DNA of 64,000 bases, from the NCBI RefSeq assembly GCF_000400485.1, contig NZ_ASHR01000035.1:1-64000 (forward strand), in the 5' to 3' direction. This document shows, piece after piece, positions 50,746 through 59,251 of the stretch. Position 1 is the stretch's first letter; each line of letters begins with the position of its first letter. A program made the translations under genes and the position numbers. The notes beneath the pieces are model-generated. The model saw only the letters and a list, made by a program, of their open reading frames with translations. It ran no database searches and was not told the DNA's origin. The DNA comes from Agrococcus pavilionensis RW1 (GTDB lineage Bacteria; Actinomycetota; Actinomycetes; Actinomycetales; Microbacteriaceae).

Positions 50746-51558
50746 TCAGGCGGTGGCGTCGACCTCCGGCCGGGCGGGAGCGCGGAGTGCGTGCGCCATC
50801 CACCACCAGGCGAAGATGCTCAGGATGATCGGCACGATGAGCGAGACGAGCGAGCCGAGCGCGACCCACGGGCCAGCCAGGGCGACGAGCTGGCCTGGGT
50901 CGGCGATGCGCTCGAGGAGGCCGGGGTCGATGGCGCCCGGATCGAAGTCGCCCGGGTCGCCGCTCCAGCCCTGCGCGCCCCAGTAGGTGTCGCTCGGGTC
51001 GAAGTCGAGGTTCGGCCCGCCGGCGAAGGGGAGGCCGCCGAACGCGGGGCCGATCGTGATCGAGCCGAGGCTGCCGAGCAGGATGTTCGCGGCAGCGGCG
51101 ATGCCGAAGCCGGCCCACGTGACGCCGACCGGGCGGTGGACGCCGCCGCGGCGGAGGATGCGGGCGCTGATCCAGAGGCCGACGAGCCAGACGACGACGC
51201 CGAGCGGGATCGCGGCGATCACCGCGATGCCGGCCGCGGAGCCGAGCCAGTCGGTGAGCTGCGGCCAGACGCCGCCGGTCGCGCTCGGACCGCCGTCGCT
51301 GAGGGCGAAGCCGATGCCGAAGATGACGGCGCTGACGATGAAGGGCAGCGCGAGGAGGAGGATCGCGGCTTGCGAGATGCCGAGGCCGAGCCAGGCGATG
51401 CCGCCGCCGATGCCGCCGGCGAGGCGGGCGCGGTGGGCGTCGGCCTTCGACAGCGGCGGCCGCGGGGTCGTCGTCTGGGTCGGCGCGACGGGCGGGACGT
51501 ACGGCTGGGCCGGCGCCTGCTGCATCGGCTGGCCCTGTGCGGGATTGGGGACGGTCAT
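50746..51558 (-). CDS. Polytopic membrane protein with proline/glutamine-rich N-terminus
   Basis: 270 residues. The first 40 are P/Q/A/T-rich and disordered, then about five hydrophobic segments (about 50-78, 105-130, 140-165 and 220-255), with a 60-residue loop rich in Gly, Asp and Pro (GGPNLDFDPSDTYWGAQGWSGDPGD). No family recognised. The domain organisation resembles the gene at 12668-13255. TAGCGT lies seven bases before the ATG. Confidence 0.7.
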   Translation of the reverse strand: MTVPNPAQGQPMQQAPAQPYVPPVAPTQTTTPRPPLSKADAHRARLAGGIGGGIAWLGLGISQAAILLLALPFIVSAVIFGIGFALSDGGPSATGGVWPQLTDWLGSAAGIAVIAAIPLGVVVWLVGLWISARILRRGGVHRPVGVTWAGFGIAAAANILLGSLGSITIGPAFGGLPFAGGPNLDFDPSDTYWGAQGWSGDPGDFDPGAIDPGLLERIADPGQLVALAGPWVALGSLVSLIVPIILSIFAWWWMAHALRAPARPEVDATA

Positions 51559-51565
51559 GCGAGCA

Positions 51566-51571
51566 ACGCTA
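51566..51571 (-). promoter_or_regulatory. Leaderless-type -10 element
   Basis: TAGCGT on the minus strand, seven bases before the ATG at 51558. Confidence 0.45.
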
Positions 51572-51600
51572 GGCGCGCGCGGGTGACCGGGCCACCCGGC

Positions 51601-51651
51601 CGCCCCGGGATCCGCCTGGGGGATGACCCCCGGTGGATCCCGCTCGGGGCG
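51601..51651 (-). terminator. Large terminator hairpin of the etf-cytochrome b operon
   Basis: Nested arms: CGCCCC/GGGGCG (51601-51606/51646-51651) and GGGATCC/GGATCCC (51607-51613/51635-51641), with a GC-rich inner stem closed by an ATGA loop. It starts five bases after the operon's last stop. Confidence 0.75.
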
Positions 51652-51655
51652 GCGG

Positions 51656-53557
51656 TCAGCGCGAGGAGACGGTGCCGAAGCGCTGCGCGATCGGCACGAG
51701 CAGCGACGGCCTCGCCGCGAACCACGCCGCGGCGATGACGAGCAGCGAGCCGGCGAAGAACGCGAAGCCGAGCCAGTCGTCGGCCTCCCGCGCCGCGTAC
51801 ATGTGGTTGAGGTTGCGCAGCGCCCCGGTCGTGAGCACGAGCAGCACGTGCGTGACGATGAACACCACGAAGTACAGCATCACGGGGAAGTGCACGGCGC
51901 GCGCCCACTCCACCGGGAAGGCGCGGTCGAGGCCAGCCTTGCCCTGCGGCCACCAGCGGCTCATGCGGATGCCCGTGATGATCGCGAGCGGCGCGGCGAC
52001 GAAGACGGTGGTGAAGTACGCGAGCTGCTGGAGCGCGTTGTAGTTCACCCAGCCGTGCTCGGTCGGCCAGTCGAGCGAGACGTACTGCAGGCCCGCCGAG
52101 ATCGCGTGCGGGAAGACCTCGAGGCTCGTCGGCACGATGCGCATCCACTGCCCGGTCGCGAACAGCAGCACGACGAAGACGAGCCCGTTGACGACCCACA
52201 GCACGTCGAGGCTCGTGTGGAGCCAGACCGACAGCGACGTCTTCTTCCCGCCGCGCTTCGGGGTCCAGTAGGCGGCGGGCTTCCGCTCGTACCGCACCTG
52301 CAGGCCCGAGCGGATGATGAGCACGATCAGCAGCGAGTTGAAGAAGTGCGACCAGTTGAGCCACGGCGGCAGGCCGACGGGCGCGCCCTCCGGCAGGTCG
52401 TAGGTGCCGGAGTACTGCTGCATGAACGCCGCGACCGGCTCGAGCCCGACGAACCAGCGGGCGATCGCGACGACGATCGTCGCGAGGCCGACGATCGCGA
52501 GCGCGACGATGATGCTGGTCGCGATCCACTGGCGCGCGGTGACCGGGCGCATCGACGGCGCGGCGGCAGCGGTCGCGGCCGACTTCGCGGCGGCGGCCGC
52601 CGGCTTCGCCGCGGCAGCGGCGGGCTTCGTCGCCGGGGCGGGCTTCGCCGCCGGCGTTGGTCGAGCCGCCGCGGGCGCCTCCACCTCCGCGGGTCGAGCA
52701 GCCGCCGCAGGCGCCTCCACCTCCGCGGGTCGAGTAGCCGCCGCAGGCGCCTCCACCTTCGCTGGTCGAGTAGCCGCCGCAGCCGGCTCCACTCCCGCTG
52801 GTCGAGTAGCCGCCGCAGGCGGCGTATCGAGACCCGCCGGCTCCGTCTCGATACGCGCGCTGCGCGCGCTACTCGACGCACGGGTGGAAGCAGGCGGCGC
52901 ATCGAGACCCGTCGGCTCCGTCTCGATGCGCGCGCTCTGCGCGCTGCTCGACGAACGGGCGGGGGCCGACGCGGCAGCGCCGGCGGGCGGCCACGGCTCG
53001 CCGCCGCGCACGCGCGGCAGCCCGCGGCGGATCGTGGCGCCGGTGTCGTGAGTGGTACCGATCTGTCGCTCGACGGGGGCGGCAGGCGGCGAATCGGTAC
53101 CACCCGGCGCGGCCTCCGGGGCGGGGGTGGTACCGATGTGTCGCTCGGCGGGGGCGGCAGGCGACGAATCGGTACCACCCAGCGATGCAGGCTCGCGCTC
53201 AGGCTCGGCGATCGGCTGCTCGACGGGCGCCGCGACGGCCGCGGCCGCACCGGCCGCAGGCGGCCACGGCTCTCCGCCGGCGACGCGCGGCAGGCCGCGC
53301 CGGATCGCGCCGGGCGGGGTCGAGTGCACGGCAGCGGGGGCGGGAGCGGGAGCCGCGGCCTCTGGCTGCTCGACCGGCACCGCCTCGACGGCGGTCGCCG
53401 CGTCGTCGCGCGGCTGCGGCGGCGCATCGGCCGCGATCGGCGCAGCGGCCGTCGCGATGGCCAGCGGGTCGGCCGCGGCGACGTCCGACGCCGGCGGCCA
53501 CGGCTCGCCGCCGGGCACGCGCGGGAGCCCCCGACGCACCGCCACCGCTCGCTCCAT
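51656..53557 (-). CDS. Cytochrome b/b6-type membrane protein with a long repeat-built N-terminal tail
   Basis: 633 residues. Residues 1-335 are disordered: three copies of RRGLPRVxGGEPWPP (about 8, 86 and 177), two copies of a GGTDSxPAAPxERxIGTT unit (128-145 and 152-169), and a run of ATRPAEVEAPA-type units (201-300) encoded by intergenic-type repeats. Residues 336-633 are a membrane domain with five or six helices and likely haem ligands in NWSHFF, WLHTSL and RAVHFPVMLYFVVFIVTH, like the b-type subunits of hydrogenases and formate dehydrogenases. It follows etfA by two bases, so it may carry electrons from ETF into the membrane. A large hairpin follows the stop. Confidence 0.82.
   Translation of the reverse strand: MERAVAVRRGLPRVPGGEPWPPASDVAAADPLAIATAAAPIAADAPPQPRDDAATAVEAVPVEQPEAAAPAPAPAAVHSTPPGAIRRGLPRVAGGEPWPPAAGAAAAVAAPVEQPIAEPEREPASLGGTDSSPAAPAERHIGTTPAPEAAPGGTDSPPAAPVERQIGTTHDTGATIRRGLPRVRGGEPWPPAGAAASAPARSSSSAQSARIETEPTGLDAPPASTRASSSARSARIETEPAGLDTPPAAATRPAGVEPAAAATRPAKVEAPAAATRPAEVEAPAAAARPAEVEAPAAARPTPAAKPAPATKPAAAAAKPAAAAAKSAATAAAAPSMRPVTARQWIATSIIVALAIVGLATIVVAIARWFVGLEPVAAFMQQYSGTYDLPEGAPVGLPPWLNWSHFFNSLLIVLIIRSGLQVRYERKPAAYWTPKRGGKKTSLSVWLHTSLDVLWVVNGLVFVVLLFATGQWMRIVPTSLEVFPHAISAGLQYVSLDWPTEHGWVNYNALQQLAYFTTVFVAAPLAIITGIRMSRWWPQGKAGLDRAFPVEWARAVHFPVMLYFVVFIVTHVLLVLTTGALRNLNHMYAAREADDWLGFAFFAGSLLVIAAAWFAARPSLLVPIAQRFGTVSSR
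52658..52960. repeat. REP-like family A repeats inside the cytochrome b gene
   Basis: Several copies of GGTCGAGTAGCCGCCGCAGG-type half units at a period of about 33 bases. Then come two inverted units built on GTCTCGATACGC, a GCGC hairpin and CTACTCGAC. Same family as 10741-10871 and 62391-62590. In this gene the repeats stay in frame and code for residues about 200-300. Confidence 0.85.
53052..53103. repeat. 52-bp inverted-repeat element, copy 1
   Basis: Bounded by GTGGTACCGAT and ATCGGTACCAC (11-bp perfect inverted ends). It lies in frame in the cytochrome b gene and codes for a GGTDSPPAAPVERQIGTT-type unit. Confidence 0.8.
53127..53178. repeat. 52-bp inverted-repeat element, copy 2
   Basis: Same ends (GTGGTACCGAT and ATCGGTACCAC) and the same length as copy 1, 23 bases away and in the same orientation and frame. 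A few internal substitutions separate the two. Confidence 0.8.
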
Positions 53558-53559
53558 CG

Positions 53560-54525
53560 TCAGCCCTTCCGCGCCTCGAGCGCCGCGGTGAGCTGCGGCA
53601 CGATCGTGAACAGGTCGCCCACGACGCCGAGGTCGGCGATCTCGAAGATCGGCGCCGACGCATCCCGGTCGATCGCGACGATCGTCTTGGCCGTCTGCAT
53701 GCCGGCGCGGTGCTGGATCGCACCCGAGATGCCGACCGCGAGGTAGAGGTCGGGCGAGACCGACGTGCCGGTCTGCCCGACCTGCGCGCTCGGCTCGACG
53801 TATCCCGCGTCGACGGCGGCGCGCGAGGCGCCGACCGCGGCGCCGAGCGTGTCGGCGAGCTGCTCGATGAGCGCGAACTGCTCCTTCGAGCCGAGCCCGC
53901 GTCCGCCCGAGACGATGCGCTTCGCCGTGCGGAGGTCGGGGCGCGTCGAGACCTGCGCGATGGGCTCGAAGCTCTCGATCGTGGCGGCGCGCCAACCGGA
54001 TGCGGTGACCTCGAGCGGCTGGACGTCGGGCGCCGCGGCCTCGGCGCGGTCGTCGATCGAGCCGAGGCGCATCGTCGCGATGAGGGGCCCGTAGGTCGCG
54101 GCCGACTCGACGTCGTACGCGCCGCCGTAGACCGAGTGGCGCACGACGACGCCCTGCTCGTCGCGCGCGACGCCGACGATGTCGGCGGCGATCGGCGCGC
54201 GCAGCCGCGCCGCGAGCCGGCCGGCCGCCTCGCGGCCCTCGACCGTCGCCGGCACGAGCACGAGCTCTGGCTGCACGAGCCGCGCGGCCGCCTCGAACGC
54301 GTCGGCCGCCGGTGCGCCGAGCTCAGCGCCCTCGACGACGGCCGTGTGCACGCGCGCCGCGCCGAACGACGCGGCCTGCTCGGCGAGGCCGGGCAGCGCA
54401 TCCGCGGGTCCGGTCACGACCGCGATGGGCGTGCCGATCGAGGCGGCGGCGCCGATGGCCTCGGCGGCACCGGCGATGAGCCCGCCCGCGGGAGCGGCGG
54501 GCAGGAGCACGAGGATGGGGTTCAC
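53560..54525 (-). CDS. etfA: Electron transfer flavoprotein, alpha subunit
   Basis: 321 residues. The C-terminal FAD domain has the family signature [41 protein letters not shown] and [29 protein letters not shown] (about residues 202-275), ending in [25 protein letters not shown]. It carries electrons from acyl-CoA dehydrogenases. GTG start overlapping the etfB stop (GTGA). Two bases later the cytochrome b gene begins. Confidence 0.96.
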   Translation of the reverse strand: MNPILVLLPAAPAGGLIAGAAEAIGAAASIGTPIAVVTGPADALPGLAEQAASFGAARVHTAVVEGAELGAPAADAFEAAARLVQPELVLVPATVEGREAAGRLAARLRAPIAADIVGVARDEQGVVVRHSVYGGAYDVESAATYGPLIATMRLGSIDDRAEAAAPDVQPLEVTASGWRAATIESFEPIAQVSTRPDLRTAKRIVSGGRGLGSKEQFALIEQLADTLGAAVGASRAAVDAGYVEPSAQVGQTGTSVSPDLYLAVGISGAIQHRAGMQTAKTIVAIDRDASAPIFEIADLGVVGDLFTIVPQLTAALEARKG

Positions 54526-55313
54526 GCGAGCCTCCGCTCGGCCAGGAAGGCCGCGATGCGCTCGCCCGCGTCGCCCTCGTCGGTGATGATGGTGCCCGCC
54601 GAGCGCGGCGGCCGCTCGGCGACCGAGGTCATGATCGAGCGCGGCGCGGCCGTCTCGTCGAGCGCCGCGCCGACCTCGTCGAGCGGCAGGTCGTCGAGCG
54701 TGAGCTGCTCGACCGGCTTCTTCTTGGCGTTCATGATGCCCCGCAGCGCCGGGAAGCGCGGGTCGGGCAGCGCCTCGGTCACCGAGACGACGGCCGGCAG
54801 CGCCGCCTGGACGACCATCGTCCCGCCGTCGGTCGCGCGCGTGCCGCGCACCGCATCCGCCGTGATCTCGAGCGACTCGAGCCGCGTGATGCCCGGCGCG
54901 TCGAGCATCTCGGCGAGCATCGCGGCCATCACGCCGCCCGTGCCGTCGGTGGATGCGTCGCCCGTGATGACGAGGTCGAAGCCCGTCTTGCGCAGGGCCG
55001 CGGCGAGCACCTCGGCGGTGCGCACGTAGTCGGCGCCCGCGAGCCGCTCGTCGGCGACGTGCACGGCGGAGGCGGCGCCCATCGCGAGCCCCTTGCGGAG
55101 CGCGGACTGCGACTCGGCCGGCGCCATCGACAGCACGACGACCTCGGCGTCGCCGGCCTGCTCGGCGTGCTGCAGCGCGGCCTCGAGGGCGCGCTCGCCG
55201 ATCTCGTCGATGACCGTCTCGCTCGCCGCGCGATCGGCGAGGCCGGTCTCGAGGTCGAGCACGCGCTGCCCGTACGTGTCCGGGACGGGCTTCAAGAGCA
55301 CGACGATCTTCAT
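54522..55313 (-). CDS. etfB: Electron transfer flavoprotein, beta subunit
   Basis: 263 residues. [17 protein letters not shown] at the start, then [18 protein letters not shown] (about 84) and [25 protein letters not shown] (about 112), the AMP-binding region of ETF-beta. It forms the ETF heterodimer with EtfA and accepts electrons from the acyl-CoA dehydrogenases encoded nearby. GAAGGG lies nine bases before the ATG. First gene of the etfB-etfA-cytochrome b operon, divergent from a marR gene. Confidence 0.96.
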   Translation of the reverse strand: MKIVVLLKPVPDTYGQRVLDLETGLADRAASETVIDEIGERALEAALQHAEQAGDAEVVVLSMAPAESQSALRKGLAMGAASAVHVADERLAGADYVRTAEVLAAALRKTGFDLVITGDASTDGTGGVMAAMLAEMLDAPGITRLESLEITADAVRGTRATDGGTMVVQAALPAVVSVTEALPDPRFPALRGIMNAKKKPVEQLTLDDLPLDEVGAALDETAAPRSIMTSVAERPPRSAGTIITDEGDAGERIAAFLAERRLA

Positions 55314-55376
55314 CGAGCGGTTCCCTTCGTGGTGGGGTGCTGAGGCAACGGTACGGTGATCGAGGAGGAGGAGCCG

Positions 55377-55910
55377 ATGCCGCACAGGCCGATGCCGATG
55401 GATCCGATCGCCGAGGCCCGCCGCCAGTGGATCGAGCACGGCTGGACGGATGCCGTCCCGGGCATGACGCTCGTGACCTCGGTGAACCGCGCGCAGCAGC
55501 TGCTCGTCGCGCCGGTCGAGGCGACCCTGCGCCCCTTCTCGCTGTCGTTCGCGCGCTTCGAGGTGCTGCGGCTGCTCGCGTTCACGCGCGACGGCCGGCT
55601 GCCGATGAAGTCGGCCGTCAAGCGGCTGCAAGTGCACTCGACGAGCGTGACGAGCACGGTCGACCGGCTCGTGCGCGACGGGCTCGTGATGCGCGAGCAG
55701 CACCCGACCGACGGTCGGGCGACGGTGCTGGCGATCACGGATGCGGGGCGCGAGCTCGTCGAGCGGGCGACGGTCGCGCTCAACGAGCGCGCCTTCACGG
55801 GGCTCGACATCGACGAGGACGACGCGGCGGAGCTCGTGCGGCTCATCGCGCGGATGCGCAAGCGAGCGGGCGACTTCGAGGACCCGCGGCCGGTGGCCGA
55901 GCCGCTGTGA
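55377..55910 (+). CDS. MarR family transcriptional regulator
   Basis: 177 residues. Winged helix with [50 protein letters not shown] (about residues 76-125). The ATG has the long purine run GGAGGAGGAG four bases upstream; a GTG seven codons earlier is less likely. It is divergent from etfB with a 63-base shared gap, so it may control the ETF operon as well as itself. Confidence 0.9.
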   Translation: MPHRPMPMDPIAEARRQWIEHGWTDAVPGMTLVTSVNRAQQLLVAPVEATLRPFSLSFARFEVLRLLAFTRDGRLPMKSAVKRLQVHSTSVTSTVDRLVRDGLVMREQHPTDGRATVLAITDAGRELVERATVALNERAFTGLDIDEDDAAELVRLIARMRKRAGDFEDPRPVAEPL

Positions 55911-55940
55911 GCACGCCACCGGGACCCGTTCTGCCGAGCG

Positions 55941-55960
55941 GGACCCGGTGCACCGGGTCC
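55941..55960. terminator. Perfect palindrome between convergent genes
   Basis: GGACCCGGTG (55941-55950) and its exact complement CACCGGGTCC (55951-55960). It lies between the 3' ends of marR and the enoyl-CoA hydratase gene and probably ends both transcripts. Confidence 0.6.
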
Positions 55961-56000
55961 GGTTCGGTCGAAGGGGTCCGCGGAGCGGCTCGGGAGCAGC

Positions 56001-56777
56001 TCAGCGGTGCTGGAACCTCGGCTCGCGCTTCTCACTGAACGCCGCCATCCCTTCCTTCTGGTCGGCCGTGTCGAACAGGCCGGTGAAGCGCTCCGCCTCG
56101 AGCGCGAGGCCCTCGGTGAGCGGCACCTCGAGCGCCGCGTCCATGGCCGCCTTCGCGGCGCGGAGCGCCGGCAGCGACTTCGCCGCGATGCCCGCGGCGA
56201 CCTTCCCCGCCTCCTCGAGCAGCGCATCCGCCGCCACGACGCGCGAGACGAGCCCGATGCGCTCGGCCTCCTCGGCGCCGACGCGACGCCCCGTGAGGAT
56301 GATCTCGGCCGCCTTCGGGTAGCCGACCGCGCGCACGAGCCGCTGCGTGCCACCGATGCCCGGGATGACGCCGAGCCCCACCTCGGGCAGCCCGAACGTC
56401 GCGGTGTCGGCGGCGAGGATGATGTCGCACATGAGCGCGAGCTCGCAGCCGCCGCCGAGCGCGTAGCCCGACACCGCCGCGATGACCGGCTTCTCGACGT
56501 CCGCGAACTCGAGCCACGCGTCGAAGTGGCCGTCGGCGCGCATCTCGGCGGTCGACTTCGTCGCCATCTCCTTGATGTCGGCGCCGGCGGCGAAGGCGCG
56601 CTCCGAGCCGGTCACGACGATCGCACCCACGCCGTCGTCGGCGTCGAGCTCCTTCGCGACCGCGACGACCTCGCGCATGAGCTGCGCGTTGAGCGCGTTG
56701 AGCGCCTCGGGGCGGTCGAGGTGGATCCAGGCGACGCGGTCCTGCCGCTCGACGCGGATGGTCTCGTGCTCAGTCAT
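56001..56777 (-). CDS. Enoyl-CoA hydratase
   Basis: 258 residues, crotonase fold. LDRPEALNALNAQLM (about residue 19), the oxyanion hole segment AFAAGADIKEM (about 62) and SGYALGGGCELALMCDIILA, and both catalytic Glu: GCELA (about 113) and GLPEVGLGVIPGIGGTQRL (about 133). It hydrates 2-enoyl-CoA to 3-hydroxyacyl-CoA. ATG overlaps the stop of the previous gene (ATGA). Third gene of the minus-strand operon. Confidence 0.95.
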   Translation of the reverse strand: MTEHETIRVERQDRVAWIHLDRPEALNALNAQLMREVVAVAKELDADDGVGAIVVTGSERAFAAGADIKEMATKSTAEMRADGHFDAWLEFADVEKPVIAAVSGYALGGGCELALMCDIILAADTATFGLPEVGLGVIPGIGGTQRLVRAVGYPKAAEIILTGRRVGAEEAERIGLVSRVVAADALLEEAGKVAAGIAAKSLPALRAAKAAMDAALEVPLTEGLALEAERFTGLFDTADQKEGMAAFSEKREPRFQHR

Positions 56778-57835
56778 GCGTGCTCCTCGTGCTCGGTGAC
56801 GGCGGGCAGCCGCAGGTCGCCCTCCGGCGGCGCTGCGAAGCTCGCCTCCACCATGGCAGGCGTCACGTCCGTGAGCGAGGAGGGACGCCACTGCGGCGCG
56901 CGATCCTTGTCGATGAGCTGGGCGCGCACGCCCTCGGCGAAATCGGGCTGCAGGGTCGTCGCGCGCGAGACGCGGTACTCCTCCACGAGCGCGGCCTCGA
57001 GGCTCGGCAGCTCGCGCGCGCGGCGCAGCGCCGCGAGCGTCACGGTGACGGCGAAGGGCGAGCGCTTGCGGATCGTGGCCGCGATCGCCTGCCCCTCGGG
57101 GCCGGATGCGTCGAGCCGCTCGAGCAGGGCCGTCACGTCGTCGCCCGCGAGCGCCGCGTCGAGCATCGCCCGCTCGCCCTCGAGCCGGCCCTCCGGCGGC
57201 TCGGCGGCGACGCGGCCGATCGCCTCGTCGGGCTCGGCGGTCTCGAGCGCCGCGAGGAGCTCGGGGAGCCGGCGCTCTGGCACGTAGGTGTCGGCGAGGC
57301 CGAGCAGGATCGCGTCGGCGGCGCCGAAGTGGTCGCCCGTGAGGGCGGCGCGCGTGCCGAGCTCGCCCGGCTCGCGGGTCAGCAGCCACGTCGCGCCCAC
57401 GTCGGGCACGAAGCCGATCGTCACCTCGGGGAAGCCGATGCGCGTCGAGTCGGTGACGACGCGGTGGCTCGCGTGCCCCGACAGGCCGACGCCGCCGCCG
57501 AGCACGATGCCGTGCTGGATCGCGACGACGGGCTTCGGGTAGCGGGCGATCGCGGCGTTGAGCGCGTACTCGTCGCGCCAGAAGCGGCCGGCGCTCTCGC
57601 CGCCCGTCGCGCGGATGTCGTCGACGAGCGAGACGACGTCGCCTCCCGCGCAGAGCGCCCGCCCCGCGCCCGTGATCGCCACGCGCTCGACGCGCGGGTC
57701 GTCCGCCCACTGCCGCAGCGCATCCGCGATCTCGAGCACCATCTCGTGCGTGAGCGCGTTGAGCGCCGCCTGCCGGTCGAGCACGACGACGCCGAGCGCG
57801 CCCCGCACCTCCGTCCGGACGTGCTCGCCCGTCAT
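56774..57835 (-). CDS. 3-hydroxyisobutyryl-CoA hydrolase-like enoyl-CoA hydratase family protein
   Basis: 353 residues, about 100 longer than a simple enoyl-CoA hydratase, as for HIBCH. Motifs: RALCAGGDVVSLVDD (about 62), GIVLGGGVGLSGHASHRVVTDSTRIGFPEVTIGFVPDVGATWLL (about 110-153) and the extra C-terminal helical part with FAEGVRAQLIDKDRAPQWRP (about 305). It would release 3-hydroxyisobutyrate in valine degradation. Coupled on both sides by ATGA to the acyl-CoA dehydrogenase and enoyl-CoA hydratase genes, which complete the same route. Confidence 0.9.
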   Translation of the reverse strand: MTGEHVRTEVRGALGVVVLDRQAALNALTHEMVLEIADALRQWADDPRVERVAITGAGRALCAGGDVVSLVDDIRATGGESAGRFWRDEYALNAAIARYPKPVVAIQHGIVLGGGVGLSGHASHRVVTDSTRIGFPEVTIGFVPDVGATWLLTREPGELGTRAALTGDHFGAADAILLGLADTYVPERRLPELLAALETAEPDEAIGRVAAEPPEGRLEGERAMLDAALAGDDVTALLERLDASGPEGQAIAATIRKRSPFAVTVTLAALRRARELPSLEAALVEEYRVSRATTLQPDFAEGVRAQLIDKDRAPQWRPSSLTDVTPAMVEASFAAPPEGDLRLPAVTEHEEHA

Positions 57836-59010
57836 CGCGCGCCCAGGAGCGAGCGGCCGACGATCATGCGCATCATCTCGTTCGTGCCCTCGAGGATGCG
57901 GTGCACGCGCAGGTCGCGCACGACGCGCTCGATGCCGTACTCGTGCAGGTAGCCGTAGCCGCCGTGCAGCTGCAGCGCCTCGTCGGCGACCTTGAACGCC
58001 GCGTCGGTCGCGAATCGCTTCGCCATCGCGCACGCGGCGGGCGCGTCGGGCGCCTTCGCGTCGAGCTTCGCCGCGGCCTGCACGAGCAGCGCCCGCGCCG
58101 CCTGCAGCTCGGTCTCCATGTCGGCGAGCTGGAACATCACGTGCTGCCGCGTGGCGAGCGGGGCGCCGAAGGTCGAGCGGTCCTTGACGTAGGCGATCGT
58201 GCGCTCGAGCGCGAACTGCGCGCCGCCGATCGAGCACGCGGCGATGCCGAGCCGACCGCCGTTGAGGCCGCGCATCGCGATGCCGAAGCCGTCGCCCTCC
58301 TCGCCGAGCCGGTTGGCGGCTGGCACGCGCACGCCGTCGAGCACGACCTGCTTCGTCGGCTGCGCGTTCCAGCCCATCTTGTGCTCGTCGGGCCCGAACG
58401 AGAGGCCCGGCGCGTCGGCCGGCACGATGAACGCCGAGATGCCACCCGCGCCCGGCTCGCCCGTGCGCGCCATGACGACGTAGACCGCTGAGGTGCCCGC
58501 GCCCGAGATGAACTGCTTCGTGCCGGTGAGCACGTAGTCGTCGCCGTCGCGCACGGCGCTCGTCGCGAGCGCCGCGGCGTCGGAGCCGGCGCCGGGCTCG
58601 GTGAGGCAGTAGCTCGCGAGCTGCTCCATCGAGCACAGCCCAGGCAGCCACGCGCGGCGCTGCTCGTCGGTGCCGAACGTGTCGATCATCCACGCGACCA
58701 TGTTGTGGATCGAGATGTAGGCGGCGACCGCGATGTCACCGCGCGCGAGCTCCTCGTAGATCGCGGATGCGTCCACGCGGGCGAGGCCGGATCCCCCGAC
58801 GTCCTCCCGCACGACGATCGCGCCGAGGCCGAGCGAGCCCGCCTCGCGGAGCGTCTCGACGGGGAACTCGTGGTCGGCGTCGCGCTGGTTCGCGAACGGC
58901 GCGAGGCGGGCGTCGGCGAAGTCGCGCACCGCCTCGACGAGCGCGGCGCGCTCCTCCGCGCTGATCGCCGAGGTCGTCTCGGCGGGATGGGTCAGGCTGG
59001 CGGTGCTCAC
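57832..59010 (-). CDS. Acyl-CoA dehydrogenase, isobutyryl-CoA dehydrogenase-like
   Basis: 392 residues. ASYCLTEPGAGSDAAAL (about 130), GTKQFISGAG (about 160), RSTFGAPLATRQHVMFQLADMETE (about 275) and the catalytic Glu in RVHRILEGTNEMM (about 372). With the hydrolase and hydratase genes it forms the valine pathway set isobutyryl-CoA dehydrogenase, hydratase, hydrolase. Electrons would pass to the nearby ETF. The GTG start is fixed by GAGGAGG seven bases upstream. First gene of the operon. Confidence 0.92.
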   Translation of the reverse strand: MSTASLTHPAETTSAISAEERAALVEAVRDFADARLAPFANQRDADHEFPVETLREAGSLGLGAIVVREDVGGSGLARVDASAIYEELARGDIAVAAYISIHNMVAWMIDTFGTDEQRRAWLPGLCSMEQLASYCLTEPGAGSDAAALATSAVRDGDDYVLTGTKQFISGAGTSAVYVVMARTGEPGAGGISAFIVPADAPGLSFGPDEHKMGWNAQPTKQVVLDGVRVPAANRLGEEGDGFGIAMRGLNGGRLGIAACSIGGAQFALERTIAYVKDRSTFGAPLATRQHVMFQLADMETELQAARALLVQAAAKLDAKAPDAPAACAMAKRFATDAAFKVADEALQLHGGYGYLHEYGIERVVRDLRVHRILEGTNEMMRMIVGRSLLGAR

Positions 59011-59039
59011 GGCACGACCTCCTCGTCGCATGCTTGCGC

Positions 59040-59188
59040 GTCCACTCAGTTCGGTGGACGTCCACATATCTACCACTCGCCGCGCCCGACGCGCCACCCC
59101 GCTCTGTCTTCAACCGGACAGGCGGTGGGGGGAGGAGATATGTGTCGCGCCCCACCGGCTATCCGGTTGAAGACCTCTCAGTTGAGGT
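59040..59188. promoter_or_regulatory. Divergent control region with paired CTCAGTT sites and a large dyad
   Basis: CTCAGTT occurs at 59045-59051, inside GTCCAC(TCAGTTCG)GTGGAC (59040-59059), and at 59177-59183, inside ACCTC(TCAGTT)GAGGT (59173-59188). Between them GTCTTCAACCGGA (59106-59118) pairs with TCCGGTTGAAGAC (59162-59174), and CGGTGGGG (59123-59130) pairs with CCCCACCG (59150-59157). CACATATCT (59063) also pairs with AGATATGTG (59136). The region separates two divergent acyl-CoA operons. Confidence 0.6.
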
Positions 59189-59251
59189 GGGCGGATGCGG
59201 TCGCTAGGTTCGGGGGCGATGGTGCCGATGGCGGCGCCGCGAAGGGTGCGC

